A stretch of 64,000 nt of DNA from Alphaproteobacteria bacterium (GCA_021774435.1 JAJFJB010000031.1:1-64000), one strand, 5' to 3'; numbered from the stretch's first letter, positions 51,920 through 61,311 are shown. Numbers and translations are program-made. The notes: generated by a model from the sequence alone, not told the origin.

Positions 51920-53155
51920 TTAAAGGTCTAGATCGCCGCGCAACATCCGCTGCACGATGGTGCGGCGGAGGATTTCATTGGTCCCATCGGCGACATTGAC
52001 GATACGCAACGCGTGCCAGGCGTCGTGCAGTCCGAGTTCATTCGTAAACCCCATCGCACCGTGCGTTTGCATCGCCTGGTCGACAGCGCGGTAACCGACC
52101 TGTACCGCGTACGCCTTCGTCATGGAAAGTTCCTTGATGGCACGTTCGCCGCGGTCGAGGAGCGTTGCAGAATTTAAGCCCATCAAATGCGCGGCGTGCA
52201 GTTCCATCGCCGAATCGGCCAACGGAAAAGTGACGCCTTGGTAGTTCGAAATCGGCTGGTCGAAGGCCTCCCTTGTATCAGCGTAATCGAGTGCCATCTC
52301 GAGCGCCCAACGGCCATATCCGATCGCGCGCGCTGAATTGTAAATGCGTCCAAGGGAGACACCGTAAAGGGCCGTCGCAAAGCCCTCGTGCAATTCACCG
52401 ACAAGCTGCCACGGTTCGACTTTCAGGTCTTCGAATCGTAACTCGGCTTCGTCGCCGCCGATATGACCGAACAGCTTGATGATACGTTGTACCTCAAAAC
52501 CGGGGGCGTCGGTCGGCACGAGAAAGGCGGAAATGCCGCCACGCCGTGCCGCCGCCCGTTCCGGGTCGGTGATGGCGAATACGATGCAGTAATCGGCGAT
52601 GGGGGCGTTGGACGTCCAGATCTTCCGTCCCGTGATGCGCCAGTTTTCACCATCCGGTTCGGCTTTGGTCTTCAGGGCCGCGGCGTCCGACCCGGCACCC
52701 GGCTCCGACAGACCGAAGCACATGGATTTTTCGCCAGACATGAGCGGTGCCAGGATTTCCTCGCGGGCGCGGGGAGTTGCCTTTTCCAGTAGCCGGCTCG
52801 GCCCGAAGGCCCAATGGCTGATCGCGTACAGCATCAACCAATTCTGCGGGCCGCAATGATGGAATAATGCCTGCCATCCGACGAAATACGCCAGATGTTC
52901 GAGACCGCCGCCACCAAGTTCCTCGGGCACGCACATCGAGTAATATCCAGCCTTCGCGGCGGCGCGGCGCACCTCGCCGATCAAGCCGACGAGCTCGTCC
53001 GAAAACCGTCCCTCTTTGGTGTAAAGCCGATGCGGGTCCTCAAACAGGTCGCGATGGTCTTGATGGCGTGGCATGACCTCCGCATCGGCAAAGGCGATCA
53101 ACCCGTCCCGGACGGCGGCTATATCTTCGGGAATATCGAACGCTATAGCGGGCAT
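51920..53155 (-). CDS. Acyl-CoA dehydrogenase
   Basis: 411 residues. CFGLSEPGAGSDAAALKTK, ITGRKIWTSNAPIADYCIVF and MQTHGAMGFTNELGLHDAW mark the family; the residue at the catalytic position lies in VADGTNEILRR. The ATG at 53155 has GAAGGAG 6 bases upstream; a longer frame reaches 53200. It is longer than most family members at the N-terminus (HQDHRDLFEDPHRL), the type often acting on medium or branched acyl-CoA. Next to the selenoprotein-like gene but with no clear functional link. Confidence 0.9.
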   Translation of the reverse strand: MPAIAFDIPEDIAAVRDGLIAFADAEVMPRHQDHRDLFEDPHRLYTKEGRFSDELVGLIGEVRRAAAKAGYYSMCVPEELGGGGLEHLAYFVGWQALFHHCGPQNWLMLYAISHWAFGPSRLLEKATPRAREEILAPLMSGEKSMCFGLSEPGAGSDAAALKTKAEPDGENWRITGRKIWTSNAPIADYCIVFAITDPERAAARRGGISAFLVPTDAPGFEVQRIIKLFGHIGGDEAELRFEDLKVEPWQLVGELHEGFATALYGVSLGRIYNSARAIGYGRWALEMALDYADTREAFDQPISNYQGVTFPLADSAMELHAAHLMGLNSATLLDRGERAIKELSMTKAYAVQVGYRAVDQAMQTHGAMGFTNELGLHDAWHALRIVNVADGTNEILRRTIVQRMLRGDLDL

Positions 53156-53230
53156 GATGTCTCCTTCGGCAATGTCCTCTGCTCGAAGTAGCCATACCAT
53201 TCAGCCGCACCGAAAGGGAAATGCGGGCGG

Positions 53231-53839
53231 TTATTTAATCTTGCTCAGCACAAGATCGATTTCTGGTCTGTCCCGATAGGATATTTCGGAAAATCGGTGC
53301 GCGACGACGCCTCGCCTATCGGTCACGAAAATGATCGGCCTGGCGACCCCGTACCAGGATTCGTTGGCAAAGCTTTCATTTACAGCGTCAAAGGCCTTGA
53401 TGATCGCCGCATCTTCGTCGGCCAGCAATGTAAGCTTGATATCGCGTCTTTTGGCAAAGTTGGCGAGTGCCGCCACTTTGTCGAAACTGACCGTGGCGAC
53501 CGTGTAGCCGAGGGCTGTGAATTCGCTGATCCGTTCGTTCCAGGCGACCGCCTGAATCTTACAACTGGGTCACCAATCGAGCGACCGGGTGAACAACAGG
53601 ATTAGGCCGCTTCGACCAAGAAGCGATTTCAGGCTACGTGCGTCGCCCTTTTGATCCGGCGCGCTCATCGCAAGCGGTATCGTAGCCCCGACTTTCAGTC
53701 CCTGGTCCAGTTGATCGTCTGCTTTCACCGCCGAAGCGCCCACAATGAGGCAAGCCATGGCAAAGGCGAACGCGATGAGCAATTCGCGAAATCCTGGTCG
53801 TGTCACGGATGCAGCAAGAGTTTTCACGGTAATCCCCAC
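53231..53839 (-). CDS. Exported peroxiredoxin-like protein with in-frame UGA, predicted selenoprotein
   Basis: Two frames in the same register, 53570-53839 and 53231-53569, are separated only by UGA at 53570-53572. Read through, the product is 202 residues with a signal-peptide-like start (hydrophobic LLIAFAFAMACLIVGASAVK), a redoxin core LKVGATIPLAMS, then ILLFTRSLDW-Sec-PSCK, where homologues have WCPxCK; the motif is thus UxxC. After it come FTALGYTVATVSFD, LTLLADED and PIIFVTDRRGVVAHRF, as in AhpC/TSA proteins. The UGA is the only interruption, and a hairpin follows at 53539-53556. Predicted periplasmic thiol peroxidase or redoxin. Start: GTG at 53839; a GTG at 53827 is an alternative. 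A frame-preserving stop in a pseudogene is the competing explanation. Confidence 0.8.
53539..53556 (-). promoter_or_regulatory. Candidate bacterial SECIS hairpin
   Basis: On the minus strand, a 7-bp stem (UUCAGGC pairing with GCCUGGA, one G-U pair) closed by the loop GGUC. The loop begins 20 nt after the UGA. Bacterial SECIS elements need a hairpin with a G at the start of the apical loop at about 16-37 nt from the UGA, and this one fits. It lies wholly inside the coding sequence. Confidence 0.7.
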
Positions 53840-54011
53840 ATTGGACGCGCAAACAAAGAGATTTGTACTCTGCCGGTAATTTTAAAGAGGAAGATGCGGT
53901 ATTTTTCCCGTGCCGGGGCCAATTTTGCACGGGTTTCGGGTCCGCGTTTGCCCCCGGTGGCGCGTTGCCCGATAGTCTGAGCGGTACTGGATTGCCGAAA
54001 GGGAGAAGGCG

Positions 54012-55055
54012 ATGGCAATAATTGAAAAGCGTATTGTTGGCGATACCGGACTTTCTGTCACGAAACTGGGGTTTGGCGGTGTGGGCCTTGGTCAACGGGT
54101 CGGACCCATAAGCGAGAGGCAGGCGGAGGATACGTTGCGCGCCGCGTTGGACGCGGGCATCGGATATTTTGACACGTCGCCCTGGTATGGCCATTGCCTA
54201 AGCGAACATCGCACCGGGTATGTGTTGCGCACGCAACCACGCGACAGTTTTGCTCTTTCGACCAAGGTGGGCCGTCTATTTTTTCGGCCTGAAAACCCGG
54301 ATCACTTCTCTACGGCACCTTGGCACGATGGGCTGCCCTTCGATTACCGGTTTGACTACACGGCGGAGGGTATCCGGCGTTCCTATGAAGACAGCCTGCA
54401 CCGGTTGGGGGTGAACCGCGTCGACCTGCTCTTCGTCCATGATCTCGACGCGCGATTGGAAGACGATAATCGGCACACCAGCGGTGTTGGTGGTATTGCC
54501 GGCGCCATCGAACAGCTCGATTCCGGCGGCGGGTGGCAAGAGCTGGCGGACATGCGGGCGCGGGGTGAGATCAGCGGGATCGGGTTCGGCATTAACGACC
54601 CAGGCTTTATTCCGCGCTTCGTCGAACGGTTCGATCCTGACATGTTTCTGGTCGCGATGCCCTATACGCTCATGGATCAACCCGCGCTGGATGTGGATTT
54701 GCCTCTGTGCGCGGAGAATAATATCGGTATCGTTATCGGCTCCGTTTTCTCGTCCGGGATCGTGGCGACAGGGCACGCGGGACAGGCGGTATACGGCTAC
54801 AAGCCGGCGCCCACGGACGTTGTCGTGAAGCTTGATGGCATTACGGCGGTCTGCGTACGGCATTCGGTATCGATCCGTGCGGCAGCCCTGCAGTTTCCGC
54901 TGTTTCACTCCTCCGTTGCCGCAATTATCCCGGGTGCTATGGCGCCCGAACATGTGACGGAAAACGCGGCCTTATTGACGCAACAGATCCCCGCGGATTT
55001 TTGGGCGGAATTGAAGGCCGAAGGGCTGATCCGGACCGATTCGCCGACGCCTTGA
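54012..55055 (+). CDS. Aldo/keto reductase, D-threo-aldose/L-fucose dehydrogenase-like
   Basis: 347-residue TIM-barrel NAD(P) enzyme. VTKLGFGGVGLG, DAGIGYFDTSPWYGHCLSEH with the catalytic Asp and Tyr, LSTKVGR with the Lys, and LLFVHDLD with the His are the active-site elements. It is followed 19 bp later by an SMP-30-type lactonase, the usual partner for sugar 1-dehydrogenase to lactone to acid steps. No signal peptide. Confidence 0.88.
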   Translation: MAIIEKRIVGDTGLSVTKLGFGGVGLGQRVGPISERQAEDTLRAALDAGIGYFDTSPWYGHCLSEHRTGYVLRTQPRDSFALSTKVGRLFFRPENPDHFSTAPWHDGLPFDYRFDYTAEGIRRSYEDSLHRLGVNRVDLLFVHDLDARLEDDNRHTSGVGGIAGAIEQLDSGGGWQELADMRARGEISGIGFGINDPGFIPRFVERFDPDMFLVAMPYTLMDQPALDVDLPLCAENNIGIVIGSVFSSGIVATGHAGQAVYGYKPAPTDVVVKLDGITAVCVRHSVSIRAAALQFPLFHSSVAAIIPGAMAPEHVTENAALLTQQIPADFWAELKAEGLIRTDSPTP

Positions 55056-55074
55056 GAAAAAAAGGAGGATGAGA

Positions 55075-56055
55075 ATGGATTTTCAAGTCGATAAAAGCGA
55101 TCTCGGGTTTTTTGGAGGCGATCTGTCGCGGCCTGAATGTGTTCTTTGCCTCGAGTCCGGCGATACTTACGTGTCCAATTGGGATGGCGGCGTGACACGG
55201 ATCGCGTCGGACGGCACGCCGTCCCATATTTTACCAGTCGAAGGATCGACGCCGCATGCGATCGGCGTGAACGGGTTTGCCATTACGGCAGAAGGCGATT
55301 TCCTGCTCGCGGATCTGAACCCGGACGGCGGCGGCATCTGGCGGTTGAAGGCCGATGGAGCCGCGTTGCCTTTCCTCCTGGAAGTAGACGGCGATCCGAT
55401 ACCACCGACAAATTTCGTCGGGGTCGATGCGAAGGGCCGCGTCTGGATTACGGTCAGCACACGGCATGAGCCTCGCGATCTGGCCTATCGTGGCGATGTC
55501 GCGGATGGATACATCATCATGGCCGATCAGGATGGCGCGCGCATTGTCGCCGAGGGTTTGGGCTACACCAACGAAGCCATTGTCGACCCCTCCGGCGATT
55601 GGCTTGTGGTGAATGAGACCTTCGGTCGCCGGACAAGCCGGTTCCGGATCGCCGACGATGGGTCGCTCGGAACGCGCGAGACTGTCACTGAATACGGAGC
55701 CGGCGTGTACCCCGATGGCCTTGCCTTCGATGTGGAGGGCGGTATCTGGATGACCAGCGTGGTATCGAACCGGCTGGTTCATGTCGCGCCAAATGGAGAC
55801 CAGACAATTGTGTTCGAGGATTGCGATGCTGAAGCGCTGGCCATCGTGGAAGATGCGTTTCAACGCGGCGAATTGGGCCGTAAGCACATGGACTCGGTTG
55901 TATCGGACGTCGCGCGCAGTATCTCCTCTATCGCCTTCGGCGGCCCTGACCGGAAGACAGCCTATATGGGCAATCTGCTGGACGACAAAATCTATTCCTT
56001 CCGCAGCCCCGTCGCGGGTGCAGCACCGTCTCATTGGCGTGTGAAAATCGCTTAG
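55075..56055 (+). CDS. SMP-30/gluconolactonase/LRE-like protein
   Basis: 326-residue six-bladed propeller, probably a calcium- or zinc-dependent lactonase. SRPECVLCLESGDTYVSNWDG and PDGLAFDVEGGIWMTSV are family hallmarks with the metal-binding Glu and Asp. I took the ATG at 55075, 6 bases after the AAAGGAGG site; an ATG two codons earlier sits too close to it. Probably hydrolyses the lactone made by the aldo/keto reductase. Confidence 0.87.
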   Translation: MDFQVDKSDLGFFGGDLSRPECVLCLESGDTYVSNWDGGVTRIASDGTPSHILPVEGSTPHAIGVNGFAITAEGDFLLADLNPDGGGIWRLKADGAALPFLLEVDGDPIPPTNFVGVDAKGRVWITVSTRHEPRDLAYRGDVADGYIIMADQDGARIVAEGLGYTNEAIVDPSGDWLVVNETFGRRTSRFRIADDGSLGTRETVTEYGAGVYPDGLAFDVEGGIWMTSVVSNRLVHVAPNGDQTIVFEDCDAEALAIVEDAFQRGELGRKHMDSVVSDVARSISSIAFGGPDRKTAYMGNLLDDKIYSFRSPVAGAAPSHWRVKIA

Positions 56056-56909
56056 AGCTTGAAATAGTCCGGCCGGCCGGTGGGCCAGGGGTCACCCCAA
56101 AGCTGTTGGCCGCCATCGACGGTGATGACTTCGCCGGTGACGAACTTGCCGGACGAAGCGGCGAGATATACGCAGGCCTCGGCGATATCCTGCTCGTCGC
56201 CGGTGCGCCGCAAGGGGTTCGACTCGTTGAAGGTGGCGGCGCCCTCTTCGGGGTAGTTGTTGAAGCCGGTGCTTTCGACGCAGCCTGGAGCCACGCAATT
56301 CACACGAACGTTCATTGGTGCCCACTCGATGGCAACGCTTTTCGACAGATAGATGACGCCCGCGCGTGCGGCGCAGGTATGGGCGATTCCCGGCATGCCG
56401 CGCCAGATATCGGCCACGATATTGACGATGTTGCCTTGTTGCCCTTTGTCGCGCCAGCGTCGCGCGGCGGCCTGCATCATGTGCCAGGTGCCGTTCAGAT
56501 TGGTATCGATGACGGCGTTCCACCCGTTGACCGAGTAGTCGATGGCCGCCTGTGGGAATTGGCCGCCGGCATTGTTGATCAGAACATCGAGCCGACCATA
56601 ACGGTCGTCGACGGCATCCATCATCGTTGCGACGGCTTCCGGGTCGCGAATGGTCATCGCGTGCACCATGACGCCGCCGCCGAGCGTGCGGAAAAATTCG
56701 CCTGCAGCCTCGATCTTCTCGGGGTTGCGGCCGCAGATCACAAGCGAGCCGCCAAGCCGGGCGAACAGCACCGCAATGGCTTTGCCGAGACCGCTGCCGG
56801 CGCCGGAGACAAGCACGACCTTGTCTTTGAAGAGATCCGGCGCAAATACCGTCGGCAACTCAACCATTTCCGCGTCGGTTGAGCCGAATTTAAGATCGTT
56901 TCCCGCCAT
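56052..56909 (-). CDS. SDR-family 2-enoyl/2,4-dienoyl-CoA reductase-like protein
   Basis: 285 residues. SGAGSGLGKAIAVLFARLGG nucleotide site, NNAGGQF, and TCAARAGVIYLSKSVAIEW in place of the canonical YxxxK, the pattern of peroxisomal-type trans-2-enoyl-CoA and 2,4-dienoyl-CoA reductases. RVNCVAPGCVESTGFNNYP and a C-terminal GGQQLWGD follow. Its 3' end overlaps that of the lactonase gene by 4 bp, convergent. Confidence 0.83.
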   Translation of the reverse strand: MAGNDLKFGSTDAEMVELPTVFAPDLFKDKVVLVSGAGSGLGKAIAVLFARLGGSLVICGRNPEKIEAAGEFFRTLGGGVMVHAMTIRDPEAVATMMDAVDDRYGRLDVLINNAGGQFPQAAIDYSVNGWNAVIDTNLNGTWHMMQAAARRWRDKGQQGNIVNIVADIWRGMPGIAHTCAARAGVIYLSKSVAIEWAPMNVRVNCVAPGCVESTGFNNYPEEGAATFNESNPLRRTGDEQDIAEACVYLAASSGKFVTGEVITVDGGQQLWGDPWPTGRPDYFKL

Positions 56910-56983
56910 CTTTAGTCGCCCTGTTGTGTTTCGTCACAGTATGATGGTGCCCAGCATCAATCAATATTGAGACTGTGACGGCC

Positions 56984-58144
56984 ATGGAATTCGGGATAAC
57001 GGATGAACAGCAAGCGATTCAGGAAACTGCACGCAAATTTTCGGCGGATAAGATCGCGCCGGGCTATCAGGCGCGCGAAGGCACGGGACTTATCGAACGC
57101 AGCCTGGTCAAGGAAATGGGTGCGCTGGGCCTCGTGGCCGGTGATCTTCCAGAGGAATTCGGTGGTTTCAATCTCGACGGTGTGACCGCTGGGCTGATTA
57201 TCGAGGAGATCGCCTATGCCGATTTGAACGTGTCCTATATCCAGCTCCTGGCGTCGCTTATGGGACAGATCATCGTCACCCATGCAAAGCCTGAAGTTGC
57301 CCGAGCCTGGGCGCCGCGTATCGTGTCTGGGGAGGCCATCGTCGGGCTGGGCCTGACCGAGCCGCGCGGGGGTTCGGATGCGGCAAACCTTCAGCTCAAA
57401 GCGGAACGGTCCGGTAATGCGGAATATCTCCTGAACGGTGAAAAAACCTCGATGTCCCTTTCAGACCAAGCGGACGCGGCGGTAATCTTTGCCCGGACCA
57501 GTGGCGAGGATAACGGTGCGCGCGGCGTAAGTGCTTTCCTGGTGCCGATGGATGCGCCTGGGATCACGCAAAGCCGGTTCTCCGATTTAGGGTCTGAAGC
57601 GGTCGGGCGGGGATCGGTGTTTTTCGATTCCGTGCGGGTGCCGGCCGAGAACATGCTGGGCGATAAGGGCGAGGGATTTCGGCAGGTCATGCAGGGTTTC
57701 GATTACAGCCGCGCTCTGATTGGCTTGATGTGCCTCGGCGCGGCGCGGGCGTCGCTGGATGAAACCTGGCCCTATATCACCGAGCGCGAGGCGTTCGGCA
57801 TGCCGTTGGCGCAATTCCAGGGTGTCAGCTTTCCGCTCGCCGAGGCCGAGACGGCCTACAAGGCGGCGCGTCTCATTTGTTTCGAGACGTTGTGGCGGCG
57901 CGACGCGGGTCTGCCGCATACCAGTGAGGCGGCGATGGCGAAGTGGCTCGCGCCCAAATCCTGCGTCGATATCATCCACCAATGTCTGCTGACGCACGGC
58001 CATTCGGGCTATTCCCGCGATTTACCGCATCAGCAGCGCTTGCGGGAGGTGATTGGTCTCGAAATCGGCGATGGTACGGCGCAGATCATGAAGCTGGTCG
58101 TCGCGCGTGAGAAAGTCGGCCGCGCCGCTGTGCAATACGGGTGA
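56984..58144 (+). CDS. Acyl-CoA dehydrogenase (possibly cyclohexanecarboxyl-CoA dehydrogenase-like)
   Basis: 386 residues. LGLTEPRGGSDAANLQLKAE, VPAENMLGDKGEGFRQVM, and the end LEIGDGTAQIMKLVVARE, a form I associate with AliB-type alicyclic dehydrogenases. The ATG at 56984 is used; a GTG at 56975 is in frame. Divergent from the SDR gene; the shared 74-bp region shows no strong operator. Confidence 0.88.
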   Translation: MEFGITDEQQAIQETARKFSADKIAPGYQAREGTGLIERSLVKEMGALGLVAGDLPEEFGGFNLDGVTAGLIIEEIAYADLNVSYIQLLASLMGQIIVTHAKPEVARAWAPRIVSGEAIVGLGLTEPRGGSDAANLQLKAERSGNAEYLLNGEKTSMSLSDQADAAVIFARTSGEDNGARGVSAFLVPMDAPGITQSRFSDLGSEAVGRGSVFFDSVRVPAENMLGDKGEGFRQVMQGFDYSRALIGLMCLGAARASLDETWPYITEREAFGMPLAQFQGVSFPLAEAETAYKAARLICFETLWRRDAGLPHTSEAAMAKWLAPKSCVDIIHQCLLTHGHSGYSRDLPHQQRLREVIGLEIGDGTAQIMKLVVAREKVGRAAVQYG

Positions 58145-58163
58145 TCGAGTATAGTCGGATAAC

Positions 58164-58182
58164 AACAGTAAATTTTACAGTT
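58164..58182 (+). promoter_or_regulatory. 19-bp palindrome before the Gfo/Idh gene
   Basis: AAC-A-GTAAA-T-TTTAC-A-GTT: the arms match at 8 of 9 positions around a central T. It ends a few bases before the ribosome site AGGGAGA (58184-58189) and 15 bp before the GTG. Spacing suits an operator for a LacI/GntR-type repressor that is not in this window. Confidence 0.45.
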
Positions 58183-58196
58183 AGGGAGAACACCGC

Positions 58197-59177
58197 GTGA
58201 TCAAAGCTGCCATCGTTGGAATGGGGCGCTGGGGACAAATCCTCGTCGACTCCGTACATGGTAAGAGCGACACCATAGAATTCACGGCCGGTGTCACCCG
58301 GACCGTTTCCAAGGCGGAAGCCTATGCGGCGAAAAAGGGCTTTCCGATCGGCAACGACTTCGCGACCGTGATCGCGGATCCCGATATCGACGCCATTGTT
58401 CTTACGACGCCGCATTCACAGCATGTCGGTCAAATCAAACAGGCGGCAGCAGCGGGCAAGCACATCTTCGTCGAAAAGCCGTTCACGATGTCTGCCGCCA
58501 CTGCCGTCGAAGCGGTCGCAGCGGCGGAAAAGGCGGGCGTCGTCCTGGCGCTTGGCCACAATCGCCGCTTCATGCCGTCCTGGGCCGAATTGCAGAAACG
58601 CATCAACAGCGGTTCCCTGGGAACCATCCTGCATGTGGAAACCAATTTCTCGGCGCCGGGCGGATTGAATTGGGTGCAGGACGGATGGCGGGCGCAACGG
58701 GAAGAAAGCCCCGCCGGTGGCATGAGCGGCATGGGCATTCACATGGTGGACACGCTCATCGGACTATTCGGTCGAATTTCCGATGTGCATTGCGTGAGTT
58801 TGCGCCGTGCAGTTTCGATCGATATCGATGACACGACCTCGATGCTGTTCAAGTTCGAAAGCGGTATGTCGGGGTATCTCGGCACCATGGCGGCGACCGT
58901 TTACACGCAATCCATCCGCGTTTTCGGCTCGAAGGCCTCGGCGGAAATTCGCAATGAATCGCTTTTCGAGGTGCGCCCGGTTGAAGGCGAAACCGAGGTG
59001 ATCGATTTTGGCGCGTTTGACAAAGAGCGCGCCGAACTGGAAGCCTTCGCCGCCGCGATAACCGGCGGCCCGGCCTATCCGTTGCCGGCGTCGGAAGCGA
59101 TCCACGGGATCGAGGTCTATGATGCAATCAACAAATCGGCCAGTTCCGGTGTGACGGAACAGGTCATCAAAAGCTGA
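58197..59177 (+). CDS. Gfo/Idh/MocA family oxidoreductase
   Basis: 326-residue NAD(P)-dependent sugar or cyclitol dehydrogenase. Rossmann start AAIVGMGRWGQILVDSV, the EKPFTMS motif with the catalytic Lys, and SPAGGMSGMGIHMVDTLIG near the substrate His. GTG start with AGGGAGA upstream. It precedes the ThDP enzyme by 28 bp in the same direction. Confidence 0.9.
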   Translation: MIKAAIVGMGRWGQILVDSVHGKSDTIEFTAGVTRTVSKAEAYAAKKGFPIGNDFATVIADPDIDAIVLTTPHSQHVGQIKQAAAAGKHIFVEKPFTMSAATAVEAVAAAEKAGVVLALGHNRRFMPSWAELQKRINSGSLGTILHVETNFSAPGGLNWVQDGWRAQREESPAGGMSGMGIHMVDTLIGLFGRISDVHCVSLRRAVSIDIDDTTSMLFKFESGMSGYLGTMAATVYTQSIRVFGSKASAEIRNESLFEVRPVEGETEVIDFGAFDKERAELEAFAAAITGGPAYPLPASEAIHGIEVYDAINKSASSGVTEQVIKS

Positions 59178-59205
59178 GCCGACCGCAAAATACAGGGAGG
59201 ATGCT

Positions 59206-60837
59206 ATGAAGTCCGCAGAAGTTATTGCCGAAATTCTTAAACGCGAAGGCGTTGAAGTCCTCATCGCCTATCCGGTCAACCACATCATCGAATATGCGGC
59301 TCGGGCGGATATCCGTACCGTCATCGTTCGCCAGGAGCGAATTGGCCTGCATATGGCCGATGCAATGTCGCGGCTATCCAGCGGCAAGAATATTGGCGTC
59401 TTTGCCATGCAGCACGGGCCCGGTGCCGAAAATGCTTTCGGTGGTGTGGCCCAGGCCTATGGCGAGTCGTCGCCCATTCTTGTAATGCCGATGGGCTATG
59501 CGCGGCGCATCGCGCACATGCAGCCAAATTTCAACTCGGTCCTCAATTTCCAGCACGTCACGAAGCTGGCGGAACCCGTCACCTTTACGAAGGAAATTCC
59601 AAACATCATGCGGCGCGCCTTTACGGCGATTCGCAATGGTCGTCCCGGACCAGCCTTGATCGAAGTGCCGACGGATATCTTCGCGGAAGATTTCGAAGGC
59701 GAAATCGAATATATCCCCGTGCCCAGCACGAGGGTTGGACCCGATCCGGCGCTGGTCGAAGAGGCGGCCCAGGTGCTCGTGGACGCGGAACGGCTGGTGA
59801 TTTACGCGGGCCAGGGAATTCATTACGCGGAAGCATGGCCGCAATTGAGGCAGGTTGCGGAACTGCTGGCGGCGCCCGTGGCGACGAGCCTCGGCGGCAA
59901 GAGTGCCTTTCCGGAGACGCACCCCCTGGCGCTTGGCGCCGGCGGCCGTGGTGTCCCGAAACCGCTGCATGAATTTCTGCAGAAATCCGATGTCATCTTC
60001 GGTGTCGGCTGCAGCTTTACCGAAACCAGCTTTGGCGTCGGCATGCCCAAGGGCAAGACGATCGTTCATGCGACGCTCGATGCCGGCGACTTGAATAAGG
60101 ATGTTGTCGCCAATCATGCGTTAATTGGCGATGCGGCGCTGACCCTTGATGCCTTGATCCCCGCGATTGAAGCCAAGCTCGGTGGCAAACGGGACTCCGC
60201 CCCGGTTACGGCGGAGATTCAATCGATTAAGGAACCCTGGCTCTCGGAATGGGGGCCGAAACGAACCTCGGATGAGACGCCGCTATCGCCTTACCGTGTC
60301 CTGCACGACCTTGCCAAGACCGTAGATATCGACAACACGATCATCACGCACGACGCCGGCAGCCCTCGTGACCAGTTGACCCCATTCTGGGAGTCGACGA
60401 CGCCTTTGTCCTATATCGGCTGGGGCAAGACCACGCAGCTTGGCTATGGCCTCGGTCTGGCCATGGGCGCGAAACTGGCGAAGCCGGATAAGCTCTGCAT
60501 CAACGTCTGGGGGGATGCGGCAATCGGATTTACGGGCATGGATTTCGAAACCGCGGTACGAGAGCGGATCCCGATCCTTTCGATCTTGCTCAACAACTTC
60601 TCAATGGCCATCGAACTCCACATCATGGAGCAATCGACCGAGAAATACCGCGCGACGGATATTTCGGGCGACTATGCCGCCATGGCGCGGGCGTTCGGCG
60701 GTTATGGCGAGCGGGTCACGCAACCGGAAGATATCATTCCAGCGATCAAGCGTGGCATCGAGCAGACGGAGGCAGGCGTCCCGGCGCTGCTCGAATTCAT
60801 CACCTGCAAGGAAACGGAAATTTCCAGCTTCAAGTAA
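59206..60837 (+). CDS. Thiamine diphosphate-binding enzyme, acetolactate synthase-like
   Basis: 543 residues. Pyrimidine-binding domain with activating E44 (IVRQERIGLHMADA), central domain, and pyrophosphate domain with GDAAIGFTGMDFETAV to LNNFSM. The N-terminal sequence differs from IlvB in RQER for RHEQ and there is no small subunit gene. Likely a decarboxylase or ligase in degradation of a keto-acid or cyclitol product; specificity cannot be called. GGAGG at 59196-59200 precedes the ATG. Confidence 0.85.
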   Translation: MKSAEVIAEILKREGVEVLIAYPVNHIIEYAARADIRTVIVRQERIGLHMADAMSRLSSGKNIGVFAMQHGPGAENAFGGVAQAYGESSPILVMPMGYARRIAHMQPNFNSVLNFQHVTKLAEPVTFTKEIPNIMRRAFTAIRNGRPGPALIEVPTDIFAEDFEGEIEYIPVPSTRVGPDPALVEEAAQVLVDAERLVIYAGQGIHYAEAWPQLRQVAELLAAPVATSLGGKSAFPETHPLALGAGGRGVPKPLHEFLQKSDVIFGVGCSFTETSFGVGMPKGKTIVHATLDAGDLNKDVVANHALIGDAALTLDALIPAIEAKLGGKRDSAPVTAEIQSIKEPWLSEWGPKRTSDETPLSPYRVLHDLAKTVDIDNTIITHDAGSPRDQLTPFWESTTPLSYIGWGKTTQLGYGLGLAMGAKLAKPDKLCINVWGDAAIGFTGMDFETAVRERIPILSILLNNFSMAIELHIMEQSTEKYRATDISGDYAAMARAFGGYGERVTQPEDIIPAIKRGIEQTEAGVPALLEFITCKETEISSFK

Positions 60838-60840
60838 GCG

Positions 60841-61311
60841 ATGGCACCTTCGGACAAAACCACGGCAGGTGTGATCGCACCACCGCCGCTGATCTTCCTT
60901 ACCGGCTTGCTGATCGGATACGGTCTTGATTTTCTTTGGCCATCGCCGTCGCTACCCAACGAAATCGGTTATCCCCTGGGTGTTCTGCTCGGGGTTATGG
61001 GCTTTGCCATTGCGCTGCCGGCGCTTTTCGGCTTCCGGCGCGCCGGGACTAGCCCGGAGCCCTGGAATCCGTCAACGGTGTTGGTGACAGGTGGCGTATA
61101 CCGATTTTCCCGCAATCCGATGTATGTCGGGCTGGCGTTCGTTTATTTGGGGATCACAGCAGCATTTGGCGGTATCTGGATGTTTGCCTTTCTGATCCCT
61201 GTTTTGGCGACGATGCACTACGGCGTCATCGCACGGGAAGAGCGCTACCTTCGGGAATTATTTGGCGAACCGTATCGCCAGTACTGCGACATTGTGCGCC
61301 GCTGGTTGTGA
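60841..61311 (+). CDS. PEMT/isoprenylcysteine methyltransferase-like membrane protein
   Basis: 156 residues with four or five hydrophobic segments. LVTGGVYRFSRNPMYVGL and the C-terminal AREERYLRELFGEPYRQYC (SAM-binding end of the fold) mark the family. Starts 3 bp after the ThDP gene stop, so it is cotranscribed, though a biochemical link is not obvious. Confidence 0.88.
   Translation: MAPSDKTTAGVIAPPPLIFLTGLLIGYGLDFLWPSPSLPNEIGYPLGVLLGVMGFAIALPALFGFRRAGTSPEPWNPSTVLVTGGVYRFSRNPMYVGLAFVYLGITAAFGGIWMFAFLIPVLATMHYGVIAREERYLRELFGEPYRQYCDIVRRWL

Noticed and set aside
53570-53572. UGA as an ordinary stop with two separate genes
   Set aside because: The downstream part has no ribosome site or N-terminal half of the fold, both parts are in the same register, the UGA falls on the active-site Cys column, and a SECIS-like hairpin follows. 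Sequencing error or pseudogene remains possible.
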